DNA from: Burkholderiales bacterium
GTDB taxonomy: Bacteria > Pseudomonadota > Gammaproteobacteria > Burkholderiales > Nitrosomonadaceae
Reading direction: 5' to 3'
Assembly (NCBI GenBank): GCA_024235755.1
Contig: JACKLV010000016.1
Span: forward strand, 1-64,000
DNA: 64,000 bases
How positions within the stretch are numbered: position 1 is the stretch's first letter; every line of letters begins with the position of its first letter. Under the pieces are notes generated by a model. That model saw nothing but the letters and a program-made list of their open reading frames with translations. It had not been told where the DNA came from and ran no database searches. Made by a program: the position numbers and the translations under genes. Shown piece after piece: positions 36,553-45,862 of this stretch.

Positions 36553-38280
36553 ATGTATGAATCCGTAACCAATTGGCGTGCAACCATTCTTATGGGTGTG
36601 TTAGCCATTATTGTGGGTGCAGTGGCCAGTTATGCTTCGCTGGGATTTTTATGGGCCATCAGTAAACTGCATTTGTTGTTTCTGGGTGCATCAGGCGATT
36701 TTCTCTATGATCAGCTGGAAAAAATCTCCAGTTGGTATTTATTTTTTCTCCCGGTCGCCGGTGCGGTTGTCGTGCGACTGATCGTCCGCTTTGGCATGCC
36801 TGGGCAAATGAATCAGGGGCCGGCTGATGTCATTGAAGCAGCGCGGCTGGGAACAGGAGATTTATCGATTAAGGCCGGTGTGAGTAGTGCGGTGGCAACG
36901 ATCGTTTCGATTGGTTGCGGGGCGTCAGTCGGGCGATACGGGCCTGCGGTGCATTTAGGTGCTTCAATTGGTTCTTGGCTGGGACAAGCACTTAGACTCA
37001 CGCCGGAGCGTAAAAAAAATTTGCTTGCATGCGGAGTGGCGGGTGCAATTTCAGCTTCTTTTTCTGCGCCGCTGGCCGGTGTTGTGTTTGCGCATGAAGT
37101 AGTGCTGGGCCGGTTTGGCAGCAGGTCTGTCATGCCCATCGTGATTTCGTCTGTAGTGGCCACGGCGATTGTCAAAATGCATGCGCTTGATCATATGATT
37201 TTTATTCTGCCTGGTCTGCCAGTATTTGCAAATTGGGAATATTTTTTGTTTGCACTGGTCGGTATTATCGGTGGTGCTCTGGCCGTTGCCTATATGGCTA
37301 TGATGGCTCGTTTTAGTCATATTGCCCAGCAATTACCGTGTTCCTGCATGACTAAGTCATTATTAGGCAGTATGCTGCTAGGCGGCATTGTGATTGTTTT
37401 TCCTCAGACTTTTGGGTTGGGTGAACAGGTGATTCGCGATGTTATACAGTCTGAGATGACAATCGGTATTTTGATGATGCTGTTAGTGGCGAAGTTGCTG
37501 GCAACATCTATCAGCTTTGCCGCGGGATTTTCGGGGGGCGTATTTGGCCCCGCGTTGTTTCTCGGCGCAGTGATGGGGGCGATGTTCGGCGCTAGTTTTC
37601 AGGTATTGACCGATATTGATGTATCGCCAGCCATTTATGGGGTTGTCGGTATGGGGGCCGTTGTTAGCCGCGTGATTGGTGCGCCGATTGCGACAATTTT
37701 GATTGTTTTTGAAATGACAGGTAGCTATCTGCTGATGACGGCTGTTATGGTCTCGGTTGTTGCCGGAGGCACTGTAACTAGAGAACTGTTTAACAAGTCG
37801 TATTTTTATCACCAATTGCGTTCACGCGGCGTGGAACCCGAAACTTCTCAGATACAGCAAAGTCTGATTGAGTTGCCTGTAAGTGCTTTAATGCTAAAAC
37901 AGCCATTTGTATTGACAGACGATATGACATTGAAAACAGCGCGTCATCTGGTAACGCCATTTGCATCGTCGGTTGAAGTAGCTTATGTTATTGATCGAGA
38001 AGGGTTGTTAAGAGGTCAGCTCAATCTGACGATGCTAACAAACGGATGCAACGAAACGCTTCTGAAGCAACCGGTGGAATATTTGCTTACAGCGCCCTCA
38101 GAGATATTAACAAGCGAAATGAATGTTTATCAGGCATTCAAGCAATTGAAAGATTGCAGGCATGCCACCGTTCCAGTCATAGACAGTCAGACAAGGCAAT
38201 TTTTGGGTATTGTGTATGTCGGTGAATTAATGCATGCTTGTCTGCAGGCATTCGACAGATTTCGGATGGCGGAGCGTTAG
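36553..38280 (+). CDS. CLC-family chloride channel/transporter with CBS domains
   Basis: 575 residues. A CLC membrane domain (about 1-430) is followed by two CBS domains (from about 445). SFSAPLAGVVFAHEVVL, GFSGGVFGPALFLGA and RVIGAPIATILIVFEMTGSY are clear CLC motifs. The selectivity motif normally reading GREGP is GRYGP here (Tyr129), so the gating glutamate is absent, and the first anion-binding motif GSGIP is replaced by NQGPADV. By analogy with other CLCs lacking that Glu, uncoupled, channel-like transport is likely; this is an inference. Confidence 0.88.
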   Translation: MYESVTNWRATILMGVLAIIVGAVASYASLGFLWAISKLHLLFLGASGDFLYDQLEKISSWYLFFLPVAGAVVVRLIVRFGMPGQMNQGPADVIEAARLGTGDLSIKAGVSSAVATIVSIGCGASVGRYGPAVHLGASIGSWLGQALRLTPERKKNLLACGVAGAISASFSAPLAGVVFAHEVVLGRFGSRSVMPIVISSVVATAIVKMHALDHMIFILPGLPVFANWEYFLFALVGIIGGALAVAYMAMMARFSHIAQQLPCSCMTKSLLGSMLLGGIVIVFPQTFGLGEQVIRDVIQSEMTIGILMMLLVAKLLATSISFAAGFSGGVFGPALFLGAVMGAMFGASFQVLTDIDVSPAIYGVVGMGAVVSRVIGAPIATILIVFEMTGSYLLMTAVMVSVVAGGTVTRELFNKSYFYHQLRSRGVEPETSQIQQSLIELPVSALMLKQPFVLTDDMTLKTARHLVTPFASSVEVAYVIDREGLLRGQLNLTMLTNGCNETLLKQPVEYLLTAPSEILTSEMNVYQAFKQLKDCRHATVPVIDSQTRQFLGIVYVGELMHACLQAFDRFRMAER

Positions 38281-38373
38281 CAGATTCGTGGCAACAGGTC
38301 GTGTTTTCGGTTAAAATTCAATACCCGTTTATTTGTGCTGGATTTACCAGTATGAGCTATTTGATACTAATTT

Positions 38374-39498
38374 ATGATTCTAATTCTAGTTCCCAATACC
38401 CGGTCTGACAGTCCGGAATATAAACAGCTGTTAGCCCATCTTGCCAATCTTCCCGGTATTTCTACGCGTATACATACCGAAGTGGGTACCGAACAAACAC
38501 TGACTGAATTGTATTTGATCGGCAACACCAAGGCTTTATCGACCGATGAAATCAGCAATCTCCCTTGTGTAGAACGCGTAGTGCGTGTTTCTGAAGAGTA
38601 TCGCGTGCTTGGGCGGCATCAGAACGACAGTCGTTCCAGCAGTTTTGAATATAACGGTGTGCTTTTTAGCCAGGATACGTTGAATATTTTTGCTGGCTTG
38701 TGCGCCGTTGACACGCTCGAGCATGTGGAAATCATGATGAAGGCGCTGCAGGCAGAAGGGCAAGTTTGTACTCGGATGGGAGCTTACAAGCCAAGAACCA
38801 GTCCCTATTCATTTCAGGGACATGGTAAGAGTTGCCTTCCTTATGTATTTGATCTGGCAGGAAAATATGGTATAAAAGTTATCGCGATGGAAATTACCCA
38901 CGAAGCGCATCTGGAGGAAATACGCACCGCGCTTCACCAAACCGGTAATGCAACGGGTGTTATGCTACAGATTGGCACCCGCAATACCCAGAATTTCGAA
39001 TTGCTAAAGATAGTCGGACGGCAACAGACATTCCCGGTTTTAATTAAAAGAGGATTTGGCATAACGCTGGATGAGTCCATCAACGCTGCTGAATATCTGG
39101 CTTCTGAGGGTAATCGCAAGGTCATATTCGGTTTGCGAGGCATGAAAACGAATATGGGGGATCCGCACCGCAATTTTGTCGATTTTGCGCATGTGCCGGT
39201 TGTAAAGCGGTTGACACGAATGCCGGTCTGCATCGATCCATCTCATTCAGTGGGAACAAGGGCAGGTTCGCCGGACGGGATCCTAGATATCATGCATGCA
39301 ACTGCGCAAGGAATTATCGCGGGTGCCAACATGGTTCTGGTGGATTTTCATCCAGTGCCTAGTAAAGCACTAGTTGATGGGCCGCAGGCATTGTTAATGA
39401 AGGAGTTACCGTTATATCTTGAAGACATCCAGATAGCGCGTGATGCCTATTTGAAACGGGTGGAACTGGTTAAGCGTTACAGTCAGGAATCGGATTAA
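38374..39498 (+). CDS. DAHP synthase-like aldolase (AroAI-beta type), divergent
   Basis: 374 residues. An N-terminal ferredoxin-like domain (1-85) precedes a TIM barrel like that of Thermotoga-type 3-deoxy-7-phosphoheptulonate synthase: YKPRTSPYSFQG, QIGTRNTQNF, VLIKRGFG and CIDPSHSVG. Metal ligands Cys (AGLCAVD), His (DPSHS) and Asp (ALVDGPQ) are kept. The Glu ligand appears as Asp (VDFHPVP), GPCS is GLCA, and the usual ERG reads LRG. It may be a working DAHP synthase or a paralog acting on another substrate. The ispH gene follows 52 nt later. Confidence 0.75.
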   Translation: MILILVPNTRSDSPEYKQLLAHLANLPGISTRIHTEVGTEQTLTELYLIGNTKALSTDEISNLPCVERVVRVSEEYRVLGRHQNDSRSSSFEYNGVLFSQDTLNIFAGLCAVDTLEHVEIMMKALQAEGQVCTRMGAYKPRTSPYSFQGHGKSCLPYVFDLAGKYGIKVIAMEITHEAHLEEIRTALHQTGNATGVMLQIGTRNTQNFELLKIVGRQQTFPVLIKRGFGITLDESINAAEYLASEGNRKVIFGLRGMKTNMGDPHRNFVDFAHVPVVKRLTRMPVCIDPSHSVGTRAGSPDGILDIMHATAQGIIAGANMVLVDFHPVPSKALVDGPQALLMKELPLYLEDIQIARDAYLKRVELVKRYSQESD

Positions 39499-39550
39499 TA
39501 ACAGTTTTGATTAATGTATTCATACGTATCTTTTCACGGAGAAGAATGAA

Positions 39551-40495
39551 ATGATCAGAGTATTACTCTCAAATCCCAGGGGGTTTTGTGCGGGTGTCGA
39601 CCGTGCAATTGGGATTGTAGAGCGTGCACTGTCGATGCATGGCGCACCGATTTATGTGCGTCATGAGGTTGTGCATAACCGTTTTGTTGTCGAAGATTTG
39701 GAGAAAAAAGGTGCGGTCTTTGTCGAGACGCTGGATGAGGTACCCAGAGACAGTATATTGATTTTCAGCGCCCATGGTGTCTCCCACGCAGTTCGCAGGG
39801 AAGCGGCGAAAAGAGAGCTGCAGGTATTCGATGCAACATGCCCATTGGTCACAAAAGTGCATGTGGAAGTGGCCAAGATGCGTAAGGAAGGTAAAGAAAT
39901 CATCATGATTGGACATCAGGGGCACCCTGAAGTCGAAGGAACAATGGGCCAGGCTGAAGGCGAGGACAAAGGCATGTATCTTGTTGAGACGGAAGATGAT
40001 GTCGAGAATCTTCAGGTCAAAGACGAAGCCAATTTGGCTTATGTTACCCAGACCACGCTATCTGTTGATGATGCGGCCCGGGTTGTAGAAGCCCTGAAAA
40101 AACGCTTTCCCTTGATTACCGGCCCCAAGAAAGACGATATTTGCTACGCTACACAGAATCGGCAGGATGCGGTAAAAAAAATGGTAAAGCAATGCGACTT
40201 GGTTATCGTAGTCGGTTCGCCAAACAGTTCTAATTCCAACCGGTTATGTGAAGTTGCACGTAATGCCAACGTCGAGGCTTATATGGTGGACAATGCGCAG
40301 CAGCTGAAAGATGACTGGTTTGTCAATAAGCATCAGATCGGTATTACCGCGGGTGCATCCGCACCGGAAATACTGGTTCAACAGGTCATAGCACGCATCA
40401 GGCAAATTGGGGCGGAACAGACCGGTGAAGAGGTTTCGGTTGAAGAGCTAAGCGGTGTGGTGGAATCGGTGGTGTTTCCGCTGCCCAAAGCATAA
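39551..40495 (+). CDS. ispH: 4-hydroxy-3-methylbut-2-enyl diphosphate reductase IspH
   Basis: Last enzyme of the MEP isoprenoid pathway, 314 residues. The three Fe-S cysteines are in NPRGFCAGVDRAI, DATCPLVTKVH and ICYATQNRQ. IGHQGHPEVEGTMGQ and ITAGASAPE are substrate-site motifs. Products feed ubiquinone and hopanoid (squalene) synthesis, linking it to the hpn block. GGAGAAG precedes the ATG. Confidence 0.97.
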   Translation: MIRVLLSNPRGFCAGVDRAIGIVERALSMHGAPIYVRHEVVHNRFVVEDLEKKGAVFVETLDEVPRDSILIFSAHGVSHAVRREAAKRELQVFDATCPLVTKVHVEVAKMRKEGKEIIMIGHQGHPEVEGTMGQAEGEDKGMYLVETEDDVENLQVKDEANLAYVTQTTLSVDDAARVVEALKKRFPLITGPKKDDICYATQNRQDAVKKMVKQCDLVIVVGSPNSSNSNRLCEVARNANVEAYMVDNAQQLKDDWFVNKHQIGITAGASAPEILVQQVIARIRQIGAEQTGEEVSVEELSGVVESVVFPLPKA

Positions 40496-40995
40496 ACTCT
40501 GAAATTATCACATTTAAATGTAAAGCAATAGAGGGTTGTTGTCGGCCATATCTGTACCGCGTTTTTGTCTGAAGATTGAATGAAATGTGCTGGTGTCTTT
40601 AACACCAGCATTGTATAAGAACGCACTAACCATAAGTAAAATTATAGTTTTTTTCTTTTTGGTGGTGAAGATTCCCGAGCTGTTTTAGGGTTTTCATAAG
40701 CGTTGGCATTGATTTTTCACAGGTTTAATACGAATCCGTTCAATGGTTCCAAACACGGACAACGTGCGTTATTTTATATCTGTCCAGTCACTACAACAAC
40801 TTGATCATCTGTATCATTGCCATGTCAGTCTATCTGAGGCTTGTTCTTGTAATGTAATCTAATGTTAAAGTGATTTTTTGCTTGCTGAAGATTGCTGCTG
40901 TGTGGCCAGACTCTTTTTGATGCTAAATTTTATTTTTTATAGCAAAATCTCTTTGGATGCGTTGAAACGCTCAACTTAATTAACAATAACAATCC
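40496..40995. other. Gene-free stretch between ispH and the transporter gene
   Basis: 500 bp with no supportable gene. A hairpin TGCTGGTGT (40588-40596) / ACACCAGCA (40602-40610) with a 5-nt loop lies about 90 nt after ispH. It has no T-run, so it is a possible 3'-end stabiliser rather than an intrinsic terminator. The right half is AT-rich and presumably holds the promoter of the next gene. Confidence 0.5.
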
Positions 40996-42645
40996 ATGAA
41001 AATCTCTTCTGCTACGGGTTTTTTTGCTGTCGTTAGCCATTGGTTCAGTGCCAATATTATTTCGCTTGGACGGGAGATGCGGTTGTCCTATATGCCGCCG
41101 TTGATGGTCTATGTCGCTGCAGGTATTTCGGGATTAACCGGTATTGTCGGAACATTTTACGTCAAGGAGAAACTCGGATTATCTGCGGAGTTTTTGGCAA
41201 TGCTAGGTTTCTGGATGATGTTGCCCTGGGCGCTCAAAATGCCGCTTGGACATCTAGTGGATCTGATGTGGCGTTGGAAAAGTTTGCTGGTTTATCTCGG
41301 AGCCAGTCTGATCATGTTAAGTCTTAGTATCATGATCGGTTTACTTGGCCATACGGAATTCATGGCGTCAATGGCTACTATAGAAACTTGGTTTGTTGTT
41401 TCAGCATTGCTTGCGCCAATTGGCTATGTATTGCAGGATGTTGTCGCTGATGCGATGACTGTAGAAGCCGTGCCGCGAGTTGATGAAAACGGAGTCAAGC
41501 TGGATGCACAGAGACGCAAATTGATGCATGTCACGATGCAAACCTTGGGCCGGGTGGCTATTGTCGGTGGCGGTATTCTGGTATCTGTGGCGAATGTCTT
41601 TTTACTGCGGGATGCTGCGTCGTTACCGGAAGAAGAAAAAGAGGCAGTGTATTTGCTGGTATATCAACTAGCGCTCATTATTCCCCTGGTATCGGTTTTG
41701 GGTGTGGTGTTGGCATCATGGCTGCACCGGCGAGATATTCAGCAATTTGTATCTCAGGGTTATAGCAGGCAGGAAGCGGTTAAACTGCTGGAGATTCATT
41801 CTGAGCCGCCACCGGTTAATTGGTGGATTTTAGGCGGAGGGCTGGTGTTTACACTTACTTCACTGGCCGTGGGTCTGAGTCGCATGCCGGGTGGTGAAGA
41901 AGCGATTTTTCTGATATCCATGTCAATCGTTTTATTTCTGATGTGGCGCTTAACGAATGAACTTGAACCTGAAGCACGTAATGTGCTGGTAGGCACCGCT
42001 TTTCTGGTGTTTATTTTTCGCGCCATTCCCGGGCCGGGTGCCGGCTCGACCTGGTGGATGATCGATGAACTGGGCTTTGATCAACAGTTTCTTGCCGTGT
42101 TATCACTGGTCGGAGCGACCTTGACACTTTTGGGCATGTTTATTTTTCGCCGTTTCATGGCAGAACGTTCTATCGCCTATATTATCGGATTTTTGACGAT
42201 CGCCGGTACTTTTTTGTCGTTACCGATTATTGGCATGTACTTTGGCCTGCATGAATGGACTGCGGCATTGACGGGTGGCGTTGTAGATGCGCGTTTTATC
42301 GCGCTGATCGATACGGCACTGGAATCTCCGCTCGGGCAGATTGCCATGATTCCGATGCTGGCTTGGATAGCAAATTCTGCGCCGGATAAGCTCAAAGCAA
42401 CGTTCTTTGCTGTAATGGCGTCATTTACAAATCTGGCATTGTCCGCTTCGCAACTGGGTACCAAATACCTGAATCAGATTTATGAAGTAACGCGTGAGGT
42501 GAAGGACGCGGTCACCGGCGAGATTGCGATACCTGCGGACTATAGCGAATTAGGTCATTTATTGATAACGGTAACCGTCATTGGCCTGGTTTTACCAATC
42601 GTATCCATCATTTTAGTCAAACATTCACGTTTTCGTAATGCATAG
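40996..42645 (+). CDS. Multi-pass membrane transporter (MFS/BT1-like)
   Basis: 549 residues with about 12-14 hydrophobic helices. KMPLGHLVDLMWRWKSLLVYLG resembles the loop 2-3 motif of major facilitator transporters, and DVVADAMTVEAVPRV resembles the folate-biopterin transporter (BT1) group. A charged loop (about 165-190, 255-275) separates helix bundles. No substrate can be assigned, and the neighbours give no clue. Confidence 0.7.
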   Translation: MKISSATGFFAVVSHWFSANIISLGREMRLSYMPPLMVYVAAGISGLTGIVGTFYVKEKLGLSAEFLAMLGFWMMLPWALKMPLGHLVDLMWRWKSLLVYLGASLIMLSLSIMIGLLGHTEFMASMATIETWFVVSALLAPIGYVLQDVVADAMTVEAVPRVDENGVKLDAQRRKLMHVTMQTLGRVAIVGGGILVSVANVFLLRDAASLPEEEKEAVYLLVYQLALIIPLVSVLGVVLASWLHRRDIQQFVSQGYSRQEAVKLLEIHSEPPPVNWWILGGGLVFTLTSLAVGLSRMPGGEEAIFLISMSIVLFLMWRLTNELEPEARNVLVGTAFLVFIFRAIPGPGAGSTWWMIDELGFDQQFLAVLSLVGATLTLLGMFIFRRFMAERSIAYIIGFLTIAGTFLSLPIIGMYFGLHEWTAALTGGVVDARFIALIDTALESPLGQIAMIPMLAWIANSAPDKLKATFFAVMASFTNLALSASQLGTKYLNQIYEVTREVKDAVTGEIAIPADYSELGHLLITVTVIGLVLPIVSIILVKHSRFRNA

Positions 42646-42823
42646 CCCATAGCCTGAAGCCGCGTCTGGGTAACTTGTGAATCATTTTATAGGGTTTTTG
42701 TTGCGGTGTGGTTTCTATCCGGTTACAGACTGACTCCGCAACCGAATTTAAAAATGCTAAATGGACGGTAATTTGCCGGCTTATTATGTCAATAAACGAC
42801 AATGACATGAGTATAATGGTGAT

Positions 42824-42923
42824 TAATCAAGTTTGTTCTACGTTGCAGCAGCAAAAGTTGAAAGCTTGTTTTCTCTCCTTGTGATTGTACTTGTAAGCAT
42901 CTCTACCCGAGATGCTTTTTTTT
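42824..42923 (+). ncRNA. Candidate small RNA with intrinsic terminator
   Basis: A perfect TATAAT (42812-42817) stands about 80 nt before a strong hairpin-plus-T8 terminator in a region with no gene. The predicted transcript is about 100 nt and contains TTCTCTCCTT (42871-42880), complementary to Shine-Dalgarno sequences, in a stretch with little obvious structure. The -35 element is poor. The alternative is that the hairpin simply ends the upstream transporter transcript. Confidence 0.35.
42895..42923 (+). terminator. Rho-independent terminator
   Basis: AAGCATCTC (42895-42903) pairs perfectly with GAGATGCTT (42909-42917), loop TACCC, followed by a T-run to 42923. It lies between the converging transporter and hslU genes and acts on the plus strand. 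Confidence 0.9.
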
Positions 42924-42930
42924 GTTTTGT

Positions 42931-44265
42931 CTACAGTACATAACGGGCCAAATCTTCGCTTTGAGACAATTCTCCCAGACGCTCGTCAACATACGTCGCA
43001 TCAATTTCAATGGTTTTGTCACTGTGTTTGGGAGCGTTAAATGAAATATCTTCCAGCAGTCTTTCCATTACGGTATGCAGACGCCGAGCACCGATGTTTT
43101 CGGTTTTGTTGTTAACGGAATAAGCGATTTCGGCAAGGCGTTTGATCGCATCAGATGAAAATTTGAGTTCGATTTCCTCTGTCTTTAGCAGCGCCTCATA
43201 CTGTCTTGTCAGGCATGCATCGGTATTGGTCAAGATTTGCTCAAAGTCACTGACGCTCAGACTGGTCAGTTCAACACGTATCGGAAACCGTCCCTGCAGT
43301 TCAGGAATCAAATCGGACGGCTTCGTCAGGTGAAACGCGCCGCTAGCGACAAAAAGAATATGATCTGTTCTAATCATGCCGTATTTGGTGGAAACCGTAG
43401 TACCTTCCACTAGTGGCAGTAAATCGCGCTGCACGCCCTGGCGGGAGACATCGCCACCCGATACATTGCCAGAACGGCTGGTTATTTTGTCGATTTCATC
43501 CAGAAAAACAATGCCATTTTGTTCAACATTTTGAATTGCATTGAGCTTCAGTTCTTCGTCATTGACCATTTTGGCGGCTTCTTCTTCGATCAACAGTTTT
43601 TTGGCCTCGCGGATAGTCAGTTTCCGTGTTCTTTTCCTTTCGCCGGTCATATTCTGAAACATTCCCTGAATTTGGGAAGTCAGGTCTTCCATACCCGGTG
43701 GTGCGAAAATCTCCATACTAGCCCGTGGTGCGGCGATTTCGATATCAATTTCCTTGTCATCAAGATCGCCCTCACGTAATTTCTTGCGGAATTTCTGCCG
43801 TGTTGAGCTGTTTTCTTCGGTGGTGCTAAGGTGAGAATCGAAATTGCGCGCCGGCGGCAATAATGCATCAAGAATCCGCTCTTCGGCGCGGTCTTCGGCA
43901 AGCGGTTGCTTTTTTCTGGTTTCTTTTTCGCGCAGTTGTTTAATTGCCGTTTCAACCAGATCCCTGATAATGGAATCCACATCGCGTCCAACATAGCCGA
44001 CTTCGGTAAATTTGGTGGCTTCAATTTTAATGAAAGGTGCATCCGCCAGTTTGGCAAGACGCCGCGCAATCTCGGTTTTGCCGACGCCCGTGGGGCCGAT
44101 CATGAGAATGTTTTTGGGCGTGATTTCCTGACGCAGTGGATCGGCAATTTGCTGTCTGCGCCAGCGGTTTCTGAGCGCAATGGCGACTGCACGTTTGGCG
44201 GAATTCTGCCCGATGATATGCTTGTCCAGTTCATGAACAATTTCCTGAGGCGTCATTTGAGACAT
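42931..44265 (-). CDS. hslU: ATP-dependent protease ATPase subunit HslU
   Basis: AAA+ unfoldase of the HslUV protease, 444 residues. GPTGVGKTEIARRLAK is Walker A, GYVGRDVDS is the pore loop, IVFLDEIDKI is Walker B, and a long I-domain insertion (about 110-240) follows the usual pattern. The C-terminal LARYVL tail docks in HslV. It follows hslV after 62 nt. Confidence 0.96.
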   Translation of the reverse strand: MSQMTPQEIVHELDKHIIGQNSAKRAVAIALRNRWRRQQIADPLRQEITPKNILMIGPTGVGKTEIARRLAKLADAPFIKIEATKFTEVGYVGRDVDSIIRDLVETAIKQLREKETRKKQPLAEDRAEERILDALLPPARNFDSHLSTTEENSSTRQKFRKKLREGDLDDKEIDIEIAAPRASMEIFAPPGMEDLTSQIQGMFQNMTGERKRTRKLTIREAKKLLIEEEAAKMVNDEELKLNAIQNVEQNGIVFLDEIDKITSRSGNVSGGDVSRQGVQRDLLPLVEGTTVSTKYGMIRTDHILFVASGAFHLTKPSDLIPELQGRFPIRVELTSLSVSDFEQILTNTDACLTRQYEALLKTEEIELKFSSDAIKRLAEIAYSVNNKTENIGARRLHTVMERLLEDISFNAPKHSDKTIEIDATYVDERLGELSQSEDLARYVL

Positions 44266-44327
44266 GATTTATAGTGTAAATGTATGCGTTGTATAAGGTT
44301 TTGGTAAAAAGCTTGGAATGCCGCGAA

Positions 44328-44849
44328 TTAGTTTATGGTTTCGATGACATGTTCCTGATTGGTGTATATGCACAAATCACCGGCGATCTTCAATGCTTTG
44401 CTGACAATATCCTTGGGAGGCAATTCCGTATTCTCCAGCAGTGCGCGTGCTGCAGCGTGAGCATAAGAACCTCCACTACCAATTGCGGCAAGTCCGTATT
44501 CCGGTTCGATAACATCGCCAGCGCCGGTAATAATCAGTGTCGAATCCTCACTGGCGACCACTAGCATGGCTTCGAGTCTGCGCAGCATCCGGTCGGTGCG
44601 CCAGTCTTTGGCGAGTTCCACCGCGGATCGCATCAAATGGCCGTGATGTGCTTCAAGCTTGCCTTCAAAGCGTTCGAATAATGTGAATGCATCGGCTGTT
44701 CCACCTGCAAAACCGGCTAGGATTTTGTCATGATATAGCCTGCGGACTTTTCGTGCGCTCGATTTGGCAACGACTGCACCCAAGGTAACCTGGCCGTCTC
44801 CGCCGAGTGCGACACTGTTCCCGCGTCTTACTGATACAATTGTTGTCAT
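44328..44849 (-). CDS. hslV: ATP-dependent protease peptidase subunit HslV
   Basis: Proteasome-beta-like peptidase, 173 residues. MTTIVSVRRG: Thr2 becomes the N-terminal nucleophile after Met removal. GDGQVTLG and GFAGGTADAF are family motifs. It is encoded directly upstream of hslU. Confidence 0.96.
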   Translation of the reverse strand: MTTIVSVRRGNSVALGGDGQVTLGAVVAKSSARKVRRLYHDKILAGFAGGTADAFTLFERFEGKLEAHHGHLMRSAVELAKDWRTDRMLRRLEAMLVVASEDSTLIITGAGDVIEPEYGLAAIGSGGSYAHAAARALLENTELPPKDIVSKALKIAGDLCIYTNQEHVIETIN

Positions 44850-44971
44850 TGCGTATTTTTATGTCTGAAATAATTCAAAAGCTGAATTATACCTGATTAA
44901 AGCCAGCCTATTTTGACAGAAACCGCGGACCAAAAACAGAATGGATGGTTTTCCACTGTGTACCGGCTACT

Positions 44972-45862
44972 TTATTTTTTTTTGGCGCGAGGATGTGCGG
45001 CATCGTATACAAGTGACAAATGCTGGAAATCCAGGTGGGTGTAGACTTGGGTAGACGTGATATGGGCATGTCCCAGCATTTCCTGCACAGCGCGCAAGTC
45101 TCCGCTTGATTGTAATAAATGGGACGCAAACGAATGACGCAGGATATGCGGATGGACATTTTTGTGTAAATTCTGTTGTCTGCTGTGGATTTTCAATCGA
45201 TGACTGATAGTCCTGGCACTGATCGCATTTCCGTGCTGAGACAAAAAAAGCGCATCGACATCAGGTTTGACAATTTTGTTCCGGTAATCCATCCACACCC
45301 GTAGCGCTTCAATAGCCACTTTGCCAACCGGTACAATACGCGTTTTTCCGCCTTTGCCGGTGACCCGTACCGTGCCGTCCGGAAAATCAATTTCATGGAT
45401 CCCAAGTTGCGCTAGTTCGGCCAAGCGCAGTCCCGAAGAATAAAATAACTCGAACATGGCGCGGTCACGAATTGTCAGGGGATCTGCATTGGTGAAGGTC
45501 AATAGTTGCGCTGTTTCATCTGGAGAAAGTGCGTGCGGCAGTTTTTTTTGAGATTTGGGGACGCGAATTCCTGTGCATGGATTTTGGTGGAAGCTATATT
45601 CACGTATCAAGAAATGATAAAACCTCCGCCATGCGGATAACATGCGGCTCAGGCTTCTGCCGGAATAACCTTTGCCATGCAGTTGTATGATGACCTGACG
45701 GATATGCTGCGGCTGTACAAGCGCAAGTGTGGCGGGCGTGAGCTGCCTGAACAGAACATGGATGTCGTGGGCGTAACTTTTACAAGTATGTAAAGACAGA
45801 CGACGTTCACTGGCAAGGTGTCGATTAAAAGCGGCTGCGAGTAACTCAGACTGGCTGTCCAT
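44972..45862 (-). CDS. xerC: Tyrosine recombinase XerC
   Basis: Site-specific recombinase that resolves chromosome dimers at dif, 296 residues. N-terminal SAM-like core-binding domain; catalytic residues Arg in SSGLRLAEL, His/Arg in HILRHSFAS, His in LGHAHIT and Tyr in VYTHLDF. It overlaps the DUF484 gene by 17 nt, as usual in the dapF-DUF484-xerC unit. Confidence 0.94.
   Translation of the reverse strand: MDSQSELLAAAFNRHLASERRLSLHTCKSYAHDIHVLFRQLTPATLALVQPQHIRQVIIQLHGKGYSGRSLSRMLSAWRRFYHFLIREYSFHQNPCTGIRVPKSQKKLPHALSPDETAQLLTFTNADPLTIRDRAMFELFYSSGLRLAELAQLGIHEIDFPDGTVRVTGKGGKTRIVPVGKVAIEALRVWMDYRNKIVKPDVDALFLSQHGNAISARTISHRLKIHSRQQNLHKNVHPHILRHSFASHLLQSSGDLRAVQEMLGHAHITSTQVYTHLDFQHLSLVYDAAHPRAKKK

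Noticed and set aside
42895..42923. Bidirectional terminator also serving hslU
   Set aside because: On the minus strand the stem is followed by ACAAG rather than a T-run, so I assign it to the plus strand only.
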